Assembly (NCBI GenBank): GCA_029552745.1
Contig: JAKPDK010000169.1
Span: 61,672 to 125,671, forward strand
Direction: 5' to 3'
From: Candidatus Hydrogenedentota bacterium
GTDB taxonomy: Bacteria; Hydrogenedentota; Hydrogenedentia; Hydrogenedentales; SLHB01
DNA length: 64,000 nucleotides
Of this stretch, positions 7,719-16,943 are shown piece by piece. The notes under the pieces were generated by a model. The model saw nothing but the letters and a program-made list of their open reading frames with translations, did no database searches and was not told where the DNA came from. Each line of letters starts with the position of its first letter. The stretch's first letter is position 1. The translations under genes were made by a program, and so were the position numbers.

Positions 7719-10700
7719 TTACACATTTCGAAACAGGCGGCTGGTGTCCGAAATGGCTTGAAGGATTTTCTGAACAACCTGGATCATTTCCTCGGGGGTT
7801 TGGGCATTTAGGTTGTAATGCAAACATGGCGTATTTGTCCATTCAAAGGACAGCGCCGTGCCAAAAAACCGACTCAATGCATTGCGCGCGGAGCGTTCGG
7901 GAACCCTGTCAGGTTCGAATTGCAATGTGACTTGGGAACGCGCCGCAAGAATGCGGGATACGCCGTGGTCTGCACCAAGAGCCCGTATTCTCATGACGTC
8001 CAATAACCGCTTCACGGGTGTGGGCGGTTTGCCAAACCGATCGGTGAGCTCCGCATAGAGATCGTCCACCGTCTGCACGGTTTTGGACTCGGCAATGCGT
8101 TTATATAGAGTAATCCGCTGCATTTCCGACGGCACGTATTCCTCGGGGATGTACGCGTCTATCGCAATGTCACAGGGAGGCAGAACCCGGCGCACGACGG
8201 GTTGCCCCTGTGCCTCAGCAACAGCTTCTGCTATCAGCTGGCAATACGTATCATAGCCCACTGCCGCAATATGACCGTGCTGTTCCGCGCCGAGTAGGTT
8301 TCCGCAGCCGCGAATTTCGAGGTCGCGCATCGCGATGAGGAACCCAGAACCTAACGTAGAGAATTCCTCCAGAGCCTTCAGGCGTTTTTGAGCGTCTTCG
8401 GAGAGCGCGCGTTCGCCGGAGACAAGCAAATAAGCGAAAGCACGGTGCTTGTATCTTCCAACCCGACCGCGCAACTGATAAAGTTCGGACACGCCAAACT
8501 GGTCAGCGTTATTGATAATGATGGTATTGGCATTCGGAATATCCAAGCCGGATCCGATAATGGTCGTGCAAACGAGAACGTCCAGTTCCTGTCGAATAAA
8601 CGCGGTCATCACGTGTTCCAGCTGTGTCTCGGGCATTTGGCCATGCCCAATACCGACGCGGGCGGAGGGCACAAGCTTCATGATCAAATCGGCATACGGT
8701 TCGATGTTATGAACCCGGTTGTGCACAAAAAAGCATTGGCCCTCTCTCGCCAGCTCGCGCTCGATCGCTTCTCGTATGATGTTCTCATCGAAAACGTGGA
8801 TACACGTGTGCACCGGCAATCGGTCATTCGGCGCTGTATTGATGATGCTCATATCGCGCACGCCCAGGAGAGACATGTTAAGGGTGCGCGGGATAGGCGT
8901 CGCCGTCATTGTCAACACATCGACATTGACGCGGAGCCGTTTCAAACGTTCCTTCTGGGCTACGCCGAAACGATGCTCCTCATCGAGAATTAACAAACCA
9001 AGATCCTTAAATTCGATATCGCGTGACAACAACCGATGGGTGCCGATCACAATATCGATCTCTCCGGTTCGGAGCTTTTCGACTGTCTCCTTCAACTGCC
9101 GGGGAGAGCGAAAGCGGCAGAGCAACCCGATCCGTACGGGGTAGTCTGCAAGACGTTGGGAGAATGTCATGTAATGTTGTTCGGCGAGAATCGTGGTGGG
9201 GACAAGCACGGCGACTTGTTTCCCGTCTTGGACGGCTTTGAATGCCGCACGCAGCGCGACTTCCGTCTTACCGAAGCCGACGTCGCCGCACAGAAGCCGA
9301 TCCATTGGTTGGGGCTTCTCCATGTCGCGCTTGACTTCGATAATCGCTCTGCTTTGGTCGGGGGTTTCTTCGTATTCGAAGGCATCTTCGAATTCTGCCT
9401 GCCAAGGCGTGTCGGCGCTGAAGGCATATCCCTCTGTGGATGTCCGGGCTGCATAAAGCTTCACCAGTTCATCCGTAATGTCACGCAGAGCCTTTTTGAC
9501 CCGTGCCTTTGTTCTCGCCCAAGTTGCGCCTCCCAGTCGGTCGAGTTTTGGTGTGGTACCGGCTGCCCCGCCGGTGTACTTCTGAATCAAATCAATGTGC
9601 GTGACCGGAATATAAAATCGGTCTCCCCCGGCGTAGTCGATGGCTAGAAACTCGCCCTGTTTGTCGGAGAACTTGCGTATACCGAGGTACCTACCTATTC
9701 CATGATGTTCATGAACAACAAAATCCCCCACACGCAAGTCCGAAAACGCCAAGATCGGTGTGCCTGCCTCAAAGCGCCGGCGTCTACGACGAATCGAGCG
9801 ACGTCCAAAGACTTCCCGTTCGCTCAAAACCGCTAAACGCTCCTCTGGCGCCACAAAACCTTCCCGAAGTCTTCCAATCGCGAGCCTCAAGTCAAACCGG
9901 TCCTGACCCACCCGGTGACCATGCTCTTCTAATAATTCAAGAAGACGAGTCCGTTCCCCGGTCGTCGTACACACCAGCGCCACCGTAAAATCTTGTTCCG
10001 CCCAAATATCCAGCTGGGACCAAAAATCAGTCGCTGGCGGTATCCACGCTGTCAATGATCGCGTATTCACTGAAACATACGGGATGTCCACGCCTTCATG
10101 TGCCCATTCGAATTGCGCCACATTTATCTTGGGATTGGCAGCGACACGGTGCATGAAATCTTCGAAAGAAAGATAATAAGACTCGTTCTTAACGCGACGT
10201 TCGATGCGTTCCGCTTCTTCTTTTAAAGCCGCCGGTTCCTCAAACACCACGAGGGTATTGGGCGGCAAGTACGCAGAAATGTCCGTCAGGTCTCCTTCGT
10301 GTTCCCCCAACAATTGTTTTTCAGACCGCGGAGAGATCAGGATAGACTCCAGGGAGCCCACACTCCGCTGGGTTTCGGGTTCAAAGCGGCGGATAGATTC
10401 AATCGTGTCGCCAAAAAACTCCAAGCGGTAAGGCAATTCCGAGGCGGTGGGAAATACGTCCAGAATTCCACCCCGCACGCTCATCTGTCCGCGTTGTTCC
10501 ACCATGATTTCCCGTTCATATCCCAGCTCCGTGAGGCGAAACAAAATGTCATCTAAGTCATGTTCTTCACCGACGGCCAACTGAAAAGACCTCTCCTGAA
10601 GTTGGGCTGGACGCAAAACCAACTGCAACACAGCGGCAAGCGGGGCAGCAATGAGATACGGTTTTCTGTCGTTGGTAATATGAACCAGACGCAGGAAGGT

Positions 10701-11048
10701 GTCGAAGCGTTCCGCAACGATATCGTCGGCAGGATCCATCACCTCATGGGGCAGCACTTCCCAGGCGGGAAGCAAGAGACACCGATCTGACCCTAAAAAA
10801 ATAGCGGCATCGTCTACAACAGCTTCTGCTTCATGCCTACTGGGCGTTATTACCAACACCGAACGGCTGAGCTGTTCTCCCAGTTGACAAGCAAGGAGCG
10901 ACTTGGCAACTCCCCAGAGCCCTGTGATGTTAATCTCAGTGTTTTGTGAGGTTTCGAAAAGACGCAGCACCTCCCCCACGCCGGCAAGTTGGGGCAGAGC
11001 CGACGCCAGAACACTCTGAGACCGACGAATAGACGCTACGCCAGACAC
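7719..11048 (-). CDS. mfd: Transcription-repair coupling factor
   Basis: 1109 residues, the normal Mfd length. It displaces RNA polymerase stalled at DNA lesions and recruits UvrA. The order is complete: UvrB-like N-terminus (LPHEVMDPADD near 100), a CarD-like RNA-polymerase-interaction domain starting near residue 437 (GDFVVHEHHGIGRYLG), helicase motif I near 586 (GDVGFGKTE), DEEH near 690, TATPIPRT, the C-terminal helicase lobe with QLRGRVGR, and the C-terminal TRCF domain. The start is GTG at 11048 with no clear ribosome site. It is followed downstream by the two tRNAs. Confidence 0.96.
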   Translation of the reverse strand: MSGVASIRRSQSVLASALPQLAGVGEVLRLFETSQNTEINITGLWGVAKSLLACQLGEQLSRSVLVITPSRHEAEAVVDDAAIFLGSDRCLLLPAWEVLPHEVMDPADDIVAERFDTFLRLVHITNDRKPYLIAAPLAAVLQLVLRPAQLQERSFQLAVGEEHDLDDILFRLTELGYEREIMVEQRGQMSVRGGILDVFPTASELPYRLEFFGDTIESIRRFEPETQRSVGSLESILISPRSEKQLLGEHEGDLTDISAYLPPNTLVVFEEPAALKEEAERIERRVKNESYYLSFEDFMHRVAANPKINVAQFEWAHEGVDIPYVSVNTRSLTAWIPPATDFWSQLDIWAEQDFTVALVCTTTGERTRLLELLEEHGHRVGQDRFDLRLAIGRLREGFVAPEERLAVLSEREVFGRRSIRRRRRRFEAGTPILAFSDLRVGDFVVHEHHGIGRYLGIRKFSDKQGEFLAIDYAGGDRFYIPVTHIDLIQKYTGGAAGTTPKLDRLGGATWARTKARVKKALRDITDELVKLYAARTSTEGYAFSADTPWQAEFEDAFEYEETPDQSRAIIEVKRDMEKPQPMDRLLCGDVGFGKTEVALRAAFKAVQDGKQVAVLVPTTILAEQHYMTFSQRLADYPVRIGLLCRFRSPRQLKETVEKLRTGEIDIVIGTHRLLSRDIEFKDLGLLILDEEHRFGVAQKERLKRLRVNVDVLTMTATPIPRTLNMSLLGVRDMSIINTAPNDRLPVHTCIHVFDENIIREAIERELAREGQCFFVHNRVHNIEPYADLIMKLVPSARVGIGHGQMPETQLEHVMTAFIRQELDVLVCTTIIGSGLDIPNANTIIINNADQFGVSELYQLRGRVGRYKHRAFAYLLVSGERALSEDAQKRLKALEEFSTLGSGFLIAMRDLEIRGCGNLLGAEQHGHIAAVGYDTYCQLIAEAVAEAQGQPVVRRVLPPCDIAIDAYIPEEYVPSEMQRITLYKRIAESKTVQTVDDLYAELTDRFGKPPTPVKRLLDVMRIRALGADHGVSRILAARSQVTLQFEPDRVPERSARNALSRFFGTALSFEWTNTPCLHYNLNAQTPEEMIQVVQKILQAISDTSRLFRNV

Positions 11049-11080
11049 AATAAGACGTTTTCAGTTGTCGATAAAGATAG

Positions 11081-11111
11081 AAACGGCGGATCATCTGAGG
11101 ATCCGCCGTTT
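11081..11111 (-). terminator. Strong hairpin terminator after rpsD
   Basis: AAACGGCGGATC (11081-11092), a 7-base loop and GATCCGCCGTTT (11100-11111) form a perfect 12-bp stem. On the minus strand it is followed by a T-rich stretch. It separates rpsD from mfd. Confidence 0.8.
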
Positions 11112-11128
11112 TCAAACCTAGTTCGGAA

Positions 11129-11737
11129 TTATCTCGAGTAGAAACCGATCACGCCTGCCGTATCGGCTTTGAACGGAATTGTCTCCAACGTCGGCTGAGA
11201 CACCATACGTCCCTCAAACGACTTGGGAGCACGTTCCAGATATTCCGGTATCATAGCGGGCGGATTCTCTGCACCTTGTTCAATCATGGGGATTTTGCGG
11301 CTTTTTTCTCGTATGCTCACGGTCATCCCGGGCTTCACTTGAAAACTTGGGATATTGCAAGCTTTACCATCTACGAGAACATGTCCATGGGAGACCAATT
11401 GCCGTGCAGCAAAAATGGTATTCGCATACCCAAGTCGATAGATGACGGTGTCCAGCCGAGATTCCAAAAGCATCAACAGGTTTGTACCCGTGACGCCTCC
11501 CATGCGCTGTGCCTTTTCAAAAGTACGGCGCATTTGACGTTCTAAAATGCCATAATGCTTTTGGATTTTCTGCTTCTCCAATAACTGCTGCCCGTAAACC
11601 GTCAATTTCCGACGCAAGTTGGGACCATGCTGTCCGGGAGGATAAGGACGTTTCACAGATGGGCATTTCGGGCTACCCCAAATGCAACTACCTAACGTTC
11701 TGCATAGCTTGTGTCTTGGTCCAATGTATCTTGCCAT
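11129..11737 (-). CDS. rpsD: 30S ribosomal protein S4
   Basis: 202 residues. S4 nucleates 30S assembly by binding 16S rRNA. Seen: the PYPPGQHG signature near residue 31-38, the S4 RNA-binding domain (SRLDTVIYRLGYA, ARQLVSHGHVLVDGK), and a C-terminal tail. The N-terminal metal site is atypical. Instead of the usual CxxC...C...C pattern it has H9, C12, C18 and C25 with a shortened loop between, so a His/Cys3 site is possible. The gene stands alone rather than in a ribosomal-protein operon, as in many non-proteobacterial genomes. Confidence 0.95.
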   Translation of the reverse strand: MARYIGPRHKLCRTLGSCIWGSPKCPSVKRPYPPGQHGPNLRRKLTVYGQQLLEKQKIQKHYGILERQMRRTFEKAQRMGGVTGTNLLMLLESRLDTVIYRLGYANTIFAARQLVSHGHVLVDGKACNIPSFQVKPGMTVSIREKSRKIPMIEQGAENPPAMIPEYLERAPKSFEGRMVSQPTLETIPFKADTAGVIGFYSR

Positions 11738-11896
11738 GTCGAATTGCCTACCCTTACTCCTATGCCTTAATTGCCAGCGCCGATATCAGAGATCTGTTCC
11801 TCTCCCTCTGATAGTACCCAATACACATGTTTGAACACGATGGAACTTACGTGAATTAAAGATGTTACCCGTTCCCCGTCTCAAAAGTCAAATTTA

Positions 11897-12371
11897 TGTA
11901 TTCGCCCGGAGCCTTGGGTATTACCACACGTCGGAATGACGCAAGCACGATGCGGCATTCCCCTTGGGAATCCGCAGATTACCCCGACTTGTGCTCCACG
12001 TCCCCTTACGCTGCGTTCCTTCTCCTGTCATTGCGAGGAGTGCCGTAGGCACGACGTGGCAATCCCCTTGGGTATCAGGGGACGGCTCTGAAGCCAAACA
12101 GGGCGATCGTGTGCAACAAAGCCGAGGGGACTGCTTCGTCGCGTCGGGGACTCCGCTCCTCGCAATGACAGCCGGGGCGCCAAGAGTTCGGTCCGATTGG
12201 CACCGTTTTTTGTTTCAGATTCACAAATGAAAATAGAAGCGCCCCTCAAGAAAATGATGCGCAAGAAGTGGTATTGATATGAGTACCTACTAGGCAAGTG
12301 TGATTTTTCCCCGATACCCTTTCCTCTTTTTCCCTCCCCGATACAGCACTACAGGTTTGTGAACGTATGTA
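11897..12371. mobile_element. MITE-like element copy 2
   Basis: Occupies most of the 744-base gap between rpsD and the aminotransferase gene. The left end is TGTATTCGCCC...CCTTGGG, a diverged form of the family end. The right end is GGTTTGTGAACGTATGT (to about 12371), the inverted-repeat partner. The internal palindromic core is 12027-12169. It is about 475 bp, close to copy 6. No target duplication is visible. I see nothing else in the remaining 110 bases before the next gene apart from its upstream region. Confidence 0.55.
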
Positions 12372-12481
12372 GATCGCAGCTGTATGCCGAGGGTTGTAAA
12401 AAGCCTTATGCCCTGTCTATCATAGCCAATCAAAAGGCGTAACGACGATGTCATACCTCAAAAAGAAGAGGTCCTTAAGCC

Positions 12482-13774
12482 ATGGGTCAAAGCCATTCTT
12501 CCGCTCCCTCTCTCGCAATCCACGGCGGCACCAAAGCAGTTCGCGACACCCTGCCCCCTTGGCCTTGGTTTGACCCGAAGACCATCGAAGCGGCAATGGA
12601 GCCGTTACGAACGGGCAAGGTGAACTACTGGACAGGGACTAAGGGCATGGAATTTGAGCGACGTTTTGCCGAATGGAACGGTTCGCGTTTTGCCATCAGT
12701 ACAACCAACGGCACCAGCGCGCTTCACACTGCCCTGGCAGGACTAGGTATCGGGCCGGGAGATGAAGTAATTGTCCCAAGTTACACCTTTATCGCTACTT
12801 CGTTTTCTGTCCTTCAAGCGGGTGCCATTCCTCGTTTTGCCGATGTCAACAAAGAAGACCACTGTTTGAGCGCCGCTTCCGCGGAAGCCCTCATCAATGA
12901 ACGTACAAAAGCGATTATGCCGGTGCATCTTTACGGCAACGTAGCGGATATGGATGCGATTCTTGCTTTGGCAAAAAAATACAATCTCTTTGTCATTGAG
13001 GATAATGCCGAAGCCTATGGCGGTGAATTCAGGGGTAAAAAGACGGGAAGCATTGGGCATGTCGGGGCATGCAGTTTTTGTCAGAACAAGACGTTCACTA
13101 CCGGGGGAGAAGGCGGCATGGTCACCACCGATGACGAGGAAGTCGCGTGGCGCTGCCGAAGTTTCCGAGATCACGGCTATGACGTTCGGGAACGCCTCCG
13201 ACTCCTTGAAATGGAGCAAAAACTTCCCTACATCCACAACATGCTCGGTTGGAACTATCGGATGACGGAGATGCAGTCTGTCATTGGCTTGTGCGAACTC
13301 GACCGCATTGATACGTGGAACATGCCTCGTAGACGTCGCAATGCGGGCATCCTTTTGCAGGCGCTGCGAGAAGTGCCCCAGATCCTTTATCTCCCGGTGG
13401 ACACTCCGGAACGACGAAACGGTTGGTATGTGTTTCCGATCACACTGGATATTGACGCGATGCAGTGTGATATCGCTGAGTTCTTGACCGCGTTGAGCGC
13501 AGAGGGCGCCCCCTGCTGGAAGGTTTTCTGGCCTCAGTGTCATACGGAGCGCGCCTTTCAAGAACACAATGGGTTTGGGTTTTCTCGGTTCCCGTTTGAG
13601 AGCAAGGAGTATACCGATCCGCGCTCCGCAGACTATTCTAAGGTCGATGTGCCGAATGCACTATGGCACCAATCGCGCACGTTCATCACCTTCATCTTTC
13701 CAACCTATGAACCACATCACATGGAACAAATCGCCGAAGCCATTCGAAAAGTGATTGCGGCTTTTGCAAAATAG
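12482..13774 (+). CDS. DegT/DnrJ/EryC1/StrS-family PLP aminotransferase
   Basis: 430 residues of the family that aminates keto-sugars (or acts as a related dehydratase) on nucleotide-sugar or cyclitol substrates. Seen: TTNGTSALHTAL (phosphate-binding turn), DEVIVPSYTFIAT, VIEDNAEAYGG (Asp contacting the pyridine nitrogen) and CSFCQNKTFTTGGEGGM, which carries the Schiff-base Lys. The ATG follows AAGAGG. It is divergent in function from its neighbours: the next gene is a secreted glycosidase-nitrilase fusion, 90 bases downstream on the same strand. Substrate cannot be told from sequence. Confidence 0.88.
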   Translation: MGQSHSSAPSLAIHGGTKAVRDTLPPWPWFDPKTIEAAMEPLRTGKVNYWTGTKGMEFERRFAEWNGSRFAISTTNGTSALHTALAGLGIGPGDEVIVPSYTFIATSFSVLQAGAIPRFADVNKEDHCLSAASAEALINERTKAIMPVHLYGNVADMDAILALAKKYNLFVIEDNAEAYGGEFRGKKTGSIGHVGACSFCQNKTFTTGGEGGMVTTDDEEVAWRCRSFRDHGYDVRERLRLLEMEQKLPYIHNMLGWNYRMTEMQSVIGLCELDRIDTWNMPRRRRNAGILLQALREVPQILYLPVDTPERRNGWYVFPITLDIDAMQCDIAEFLTALSAEGAPCWKVFWPQCHTERAFQEHNGFGFSRFPFESKEYTDPRSADYSKVDVPNALWHQSRTFITFIFPTYEPHHMEQIAEAIRKVIAAFAK

Positions 13775-13864
13775 GACTTTAGAATCTCACGGTAGTGCTT
13801 GGCACAACCGTACCTCATCACCGACATCGATCGGTGATTTACCCACAAGAAGGAGGGGCATGCC

Positions 13865-16270
13865 TTGTTAATTCTGTGCTTATCCTCTCTCGCAGCGGCT
13901 ACCGCGTGCGAGTCATCCCCTTTGCAATACTCGTTCACGATTTGGGACTGGGAGGAAACGTACCGAGACTTCGGAAAATTCCAAAAACAGGTGGATACGA
14001 CATGCGAACATGGGTTCAATTTGCTCGAACTCGGGGCAAGTTGGGCAGATTGTGAACCGACGGAAGGTCAATATGATTTTTCCCACGTAGACCAACGCGT
14101 AGCCTACGCGTCGAAGAAAGGTCTGGCGATCCGATTACGACTCAATATGGTCGCGCGTCCCAGCTGGTATCACGCGGAACTGTACCAATTCCCGGATGGG
14201 ACGGTATTTACCCATGGCGGCGGCTATCCCAGCGTGTTCAACGAGATAAACCGACAAAAACAGCTGGCGTTTGCGGAAGCGCTTGCGCGTCACTTCTCCG
14301 GTAAGGGTTTCACCTACACCCCCGGGTTCAGCCTACACATGGAAATAAAATTCGGCGATTGGAACACCTACGAACCTTCCGCGCGCTCGAGTTTTCGTAC
14401 CTGGCTGGCGGGACGCTACGATACCGTGGAGAATCTCAACTCGAATTGGGGAACGTCGTACACTCACTTTGGAGAGATAGAACCTCCGATTCCTCAATCC
14501 ACCTCGGGCAAGCCCGTCTTAAGCCCTGCGGAACGGGACTGGATTCTTTTCCGAGAGCAAGCGCTCGCAAACTGGGTAACCGCTTTCGCCGCATCCATTC
14601 GGCGCGCCGACCCCACCGCAAAAATATCGGTACCTTTGGGTGAGAGTTTTCGCCGTCAATCCGCGGCATTCGCCAACCTGGGTTATTGGACCTATTCTCG
14701 ACAGGCAGACGAAGTTGTCCATTCCTACGATTTTTTTTGGCACGGGACAGCCCAGCTCAAAGCGGTGCGCGCCTCGCTTGCCACAATGATTGGCATTACA
14801 CAAAAACCTACTTTATTGGAAATCGACGGACCATACTTACTAAGTCACTATGGATATACCCCAAACCACTTGGTTGAAGCCGCCGATAACGCGCTTGCCA
14901 CTGGTGCCGCGGGAATTCAAATATCTAATTGGGGAAGCACAGACCTTTCTAAAGAAACTTGGATGAGCACCGTCGCCGAACTGATTCGCTCGCATGAAAA
15001 ACATGCGAACAAACCTTGTTCTTCTCCGCAAATACTTTATTACGTGTCGAAATGGCAACAGTACGCTTTCCGCGAGAACGAAGATTGGGTATACGAGCGA
15101 CAATTCACCTTTTGGCATAGACTCCAAGAAGCCTGCTTGAACGTTCGGATCGTTTCTGATGAAAACGTAATGAACGAAACGCTTTTCGCCGACTATCTTC
15201 TGTTGCCGTTTGATATCGTGATTGACGAGCCTGTACGGGAGCGTCTGCGTGCCTTGTCTTACGGCATGAAAGCAATAGCAGATGAAAAACCCGGCATATT
15301 CACTCCCACCCAGAAGACTGCGGGCAACTTCGGCGCGAAAATGACGGTGACCGGAACACCTTTTGCCGAAGATCCGCGTAATGTACAGGAGATTCTGGGT
15401 GCCCCGCCTGCTGATCGTCTGCGCGCCGCAGTTGTCCAGTTCCGCTCCTCTGCTTCTATTCGAGATAACCTACAGCGCATGCTCGTTTACTTGGAAAATG
15501 CAGCCCGCGACGGGGCTCGGGTTGTGGTATTCCCCGAGATGGCGCTCACGGGATATACCAAACACAAGGCATTTCGAGAGAGACTGGATTGGAAACAAAT
15601 CAATGGGGCAATTGAAGACATCTCTGAAGCATGCCGCAACCATAATATATACGCTGTGTTTGGCGCACCGAGTCGTTCGGGCAGTCGAATCTTTTGCGCG
15701 GCATATGCGATAGCGCCGGATGGTAAAATAATCGACCGATACGAGAAGATATACTTGGCGGGCGAGGAATGGGCTTCCCCAGGACGACACTTGTCCTTGT
15801 TCTCCATTGATGGGACACCATGCGGTACGATCATTTGTCACGACGAGCGGTATCCTCCGCTGATACAACTGCGGGCGCTCGCGGGGGCGCGTCTGTTTTT
15901 CTACATCTCGTGTGAATCGGGAATAGAACAAGAATACAAATTGGAACCCTATCGCGCCCAGATTCAAGCGCGTGCAGTCGAAAACGGCGTGTATATCCTA
16001 CATGCAAACACGCCTGCCGTGAATTCCGCGAATGATGGTGCCGACGGCTCCCATGGTCAAAGTCGAATTGTGGCACCCGATGGCAATATTCTCGACGAAC
16101 TGGACATCGAAAAGGAGGGCATGCTGATTCGTGACCTGTTGCTTTCCTATGCCAAACCCCACGGGTTAGACAAGGCGCTGTATGACGGTCCCCTGGCGCG
16201 CTGGATGAAAAAGGGTCTCCATCTCGTGCAAGATATACGAAAACAAACCCCTCCGGACGACAAGGATTGA
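13865..16270 (+). CDS. Secreted GH42-like glycosidase fused to a nitrilase domain
   Basis: 801 residues. Residues 1-15 form a short hydrophobic signal ending ATA-C. Residues ~20-385 resemble the TIM barrel of GH42/GH14-like beta-galactosidases: LELGASWADCEPTEGQYDF is the typical opening after strand 1, and E160 (LHMEIKFGDW) and E319 (LLEIDGPY) are candidate acid/base and nucleophile. Residues ~385-510 look like the Rossmann-like domain that follows the GH42 barrel. Residues ~517-780 are a carbon-nitrogen hydrolase with an intact triad: E558 (FPEMALTGY), K628 (YEKIYLAGEE) and C658 (TIICHDERYPP). TTG 13865 is chosen because AAGGAGGGG ends 6 bases upstream. A single continuous frame spans the join. 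Confidence 0.75.
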   Translation: MLILCLSSLAAATACESSPLQYSFTIWDWEETYRDFGKFQKQVDTTCEHGFNLLELGASWADCEPTEGQYDFSHVDQRVAYASKKGLAIRLRLNMVARPSWYHAELYQFPDGTVFTHGGGYPSVFNEINRQKQLAFAEALARHFSGKGFTYTPGFSLHMEIKFGDWNTYEPSARSSFRTWLAGRYDTVENLNSNWGTSYTHFGEIEPPIPQSTSGKPVLSPAERDWILFREQALANWVTAFAASIRRADPTAKISVPLGESFRRQSAAFANLGYWTYSRQADEVVHSYDFFWHGTAQLKAVRASLATMIGITQKPTLLEIDGPYLLSHYGYTPNHLVEAADNALATGAAGIQISNWGSTDLSKETWMSTVAELIRSHEKHANKPCSSPQILYYVSKWQQYAFRENEDWVYERQFTFWHRLQEACLNVRIVSDENVMNETLFADYLLLPFDIVIDEPVRERLRALSYGMKAIADEKPGIFTPTQKTAGNFGAKMTVTGTPFAEDPRNVQEILGAPPADRLRAAVVQFRSSASIRDNLQRMLVYLENAARDGARVVVFPEMALTGYTKHKAFRERLDWKQINGAIEDISEACRNHNIYAVFGAPSRSGSRIFCAAYAIAPDGKIIDRYEKIYLAGEEWASPGRHLSLFSIDGTPCGTIICHDERYPPLIQLRALAGARLFFYISCESGIEQEYKLEPYRAQIQARAVENGVYILHANTPAVNSANDGADGSHGQSRIVAPDGNILDELDIEKEGMLIRDLLLSYAKPHGLDKALYDGPLARWMKKGLHLVQDIRKQTPPDDKD

Positions 16271-16337
16271 TCCAGTGTCGGGGTCTAGGCTGCAAATCGG
16301 AAAGGACAATTCCAACAAGGAAAGGAAAGAACGAGCC

Positions 16338-16898
16338 ATGAAATACCGTTTGTTTACGCTGGGTTTGGTGGGAATGTTCGCACTTGGGTTGATGGTATCC
16401 AATGTCTGTCTCACCTATGCCCAAAGTCAAGGAGCTGGGTCCAGCACGTACAAAATCGGTATCGTCGATGTTCAAAAAGTTATGGACAACTACAACAAAC
16501 GGACCGTAGAAGTGCAGAAACTCGAAGCCGAAGTGAACAAGAAAAAGGCTGAGATCGAAAAACTCCGGGAAACGTTTCAAAATGAACTGAAACAGTTCCA
16601 AGAAGACCGTGCCAACATGACTGAAGAAGAACGCGCCGATCGCGAAGCAGAGCTGGACAACCACGCATTGACCGTAGAGAGTGCCGTGCGCCAAGCGGAG
16701 GCATCACTCGATCGGCAACAACGTCGCCTCAAAGCCGCCTTGGTCAAAGACATCGTAGACGCAGTCAACGCTGTCGGTACTGAAGAGAATTACCATCTCA
16801 TCTTAGAATCCGATCCGGAAAAACGCACGGGTGTTTTGTTCTACACCACGACGATCGACATGACATCGAAAATCATCGAACGGCTTAACAAGAAGTGA
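16338..16898 (+). CDS. OmpH/Skp-family periplasmic chaperone
   Basis: 186 residues. An N-terminal signal peptide (MKYRLFTLGLVGMFALGLM..., cleavage after YAQ) precedes KIGIVDVQKVMDNY, the Skp beta-strand signature. A long charged coiled coil follows (about residues 55-130), then a C-terminal strand. Skp trimers hold unfolded outer-membrane proteins in the periplasm. ATG at 16338 is chosen over an upstream in-frame start because the signal peptide begins there and AAGGAAAG precedes it. It lies 67 bases after the fusion glycosidase; no bamA or lpxD neighbour is seen, which is unusual for skp. Confidence 0.85.
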   Translation: MKYRLFTLGLVGMFALGLMVSNVCLTYAQSQGAGSSTYKIGIVDVQKVMDNYNKRTVEVQKLEAEVNKKKAEIEKLRETFQNELKQFQEDRANMTEEERADREAELDNHALTVESAVRQAEASLDRQQRRLKAALVKDIVDAVNAVGTEENYHLILESDPEKRTGVLFYTTTIDMTSKIIERLNKK

Positions 16899-16943
16899 TA
16901 GAAATATCGGAGGGAGAGTTCGGGACACCCGAGTGAAACGATG

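Noticed and set aside
11081..11111. Perfect palindrome as a regulatory operator
   Set aside because: Its position after rpsD, GC-rich stem and following T-rich run fit a terminator better.
12743..13567. Minus-strand ORF of 274 codons opposite the DegT aminotransferase
   Set aside because: It lies wholly within a gene with clear catalytic motifs; no known fold in its translation.
13795..14055. Overlapping plus-strand frame at the start of the fusion gene, suggesting a frameshifted longer N-terminus
   Set aside because: A strong ribosome site sits directly before TTG 13865, and the alternative frame has no signal-peptide character.
15831..16694. Minus-strand ORF of 287 codons spanning the fusion gene end and skp
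   Set aside because: Crosses two well-supported genes on the other strand and has low-complexity, His/Phe-rich composition.
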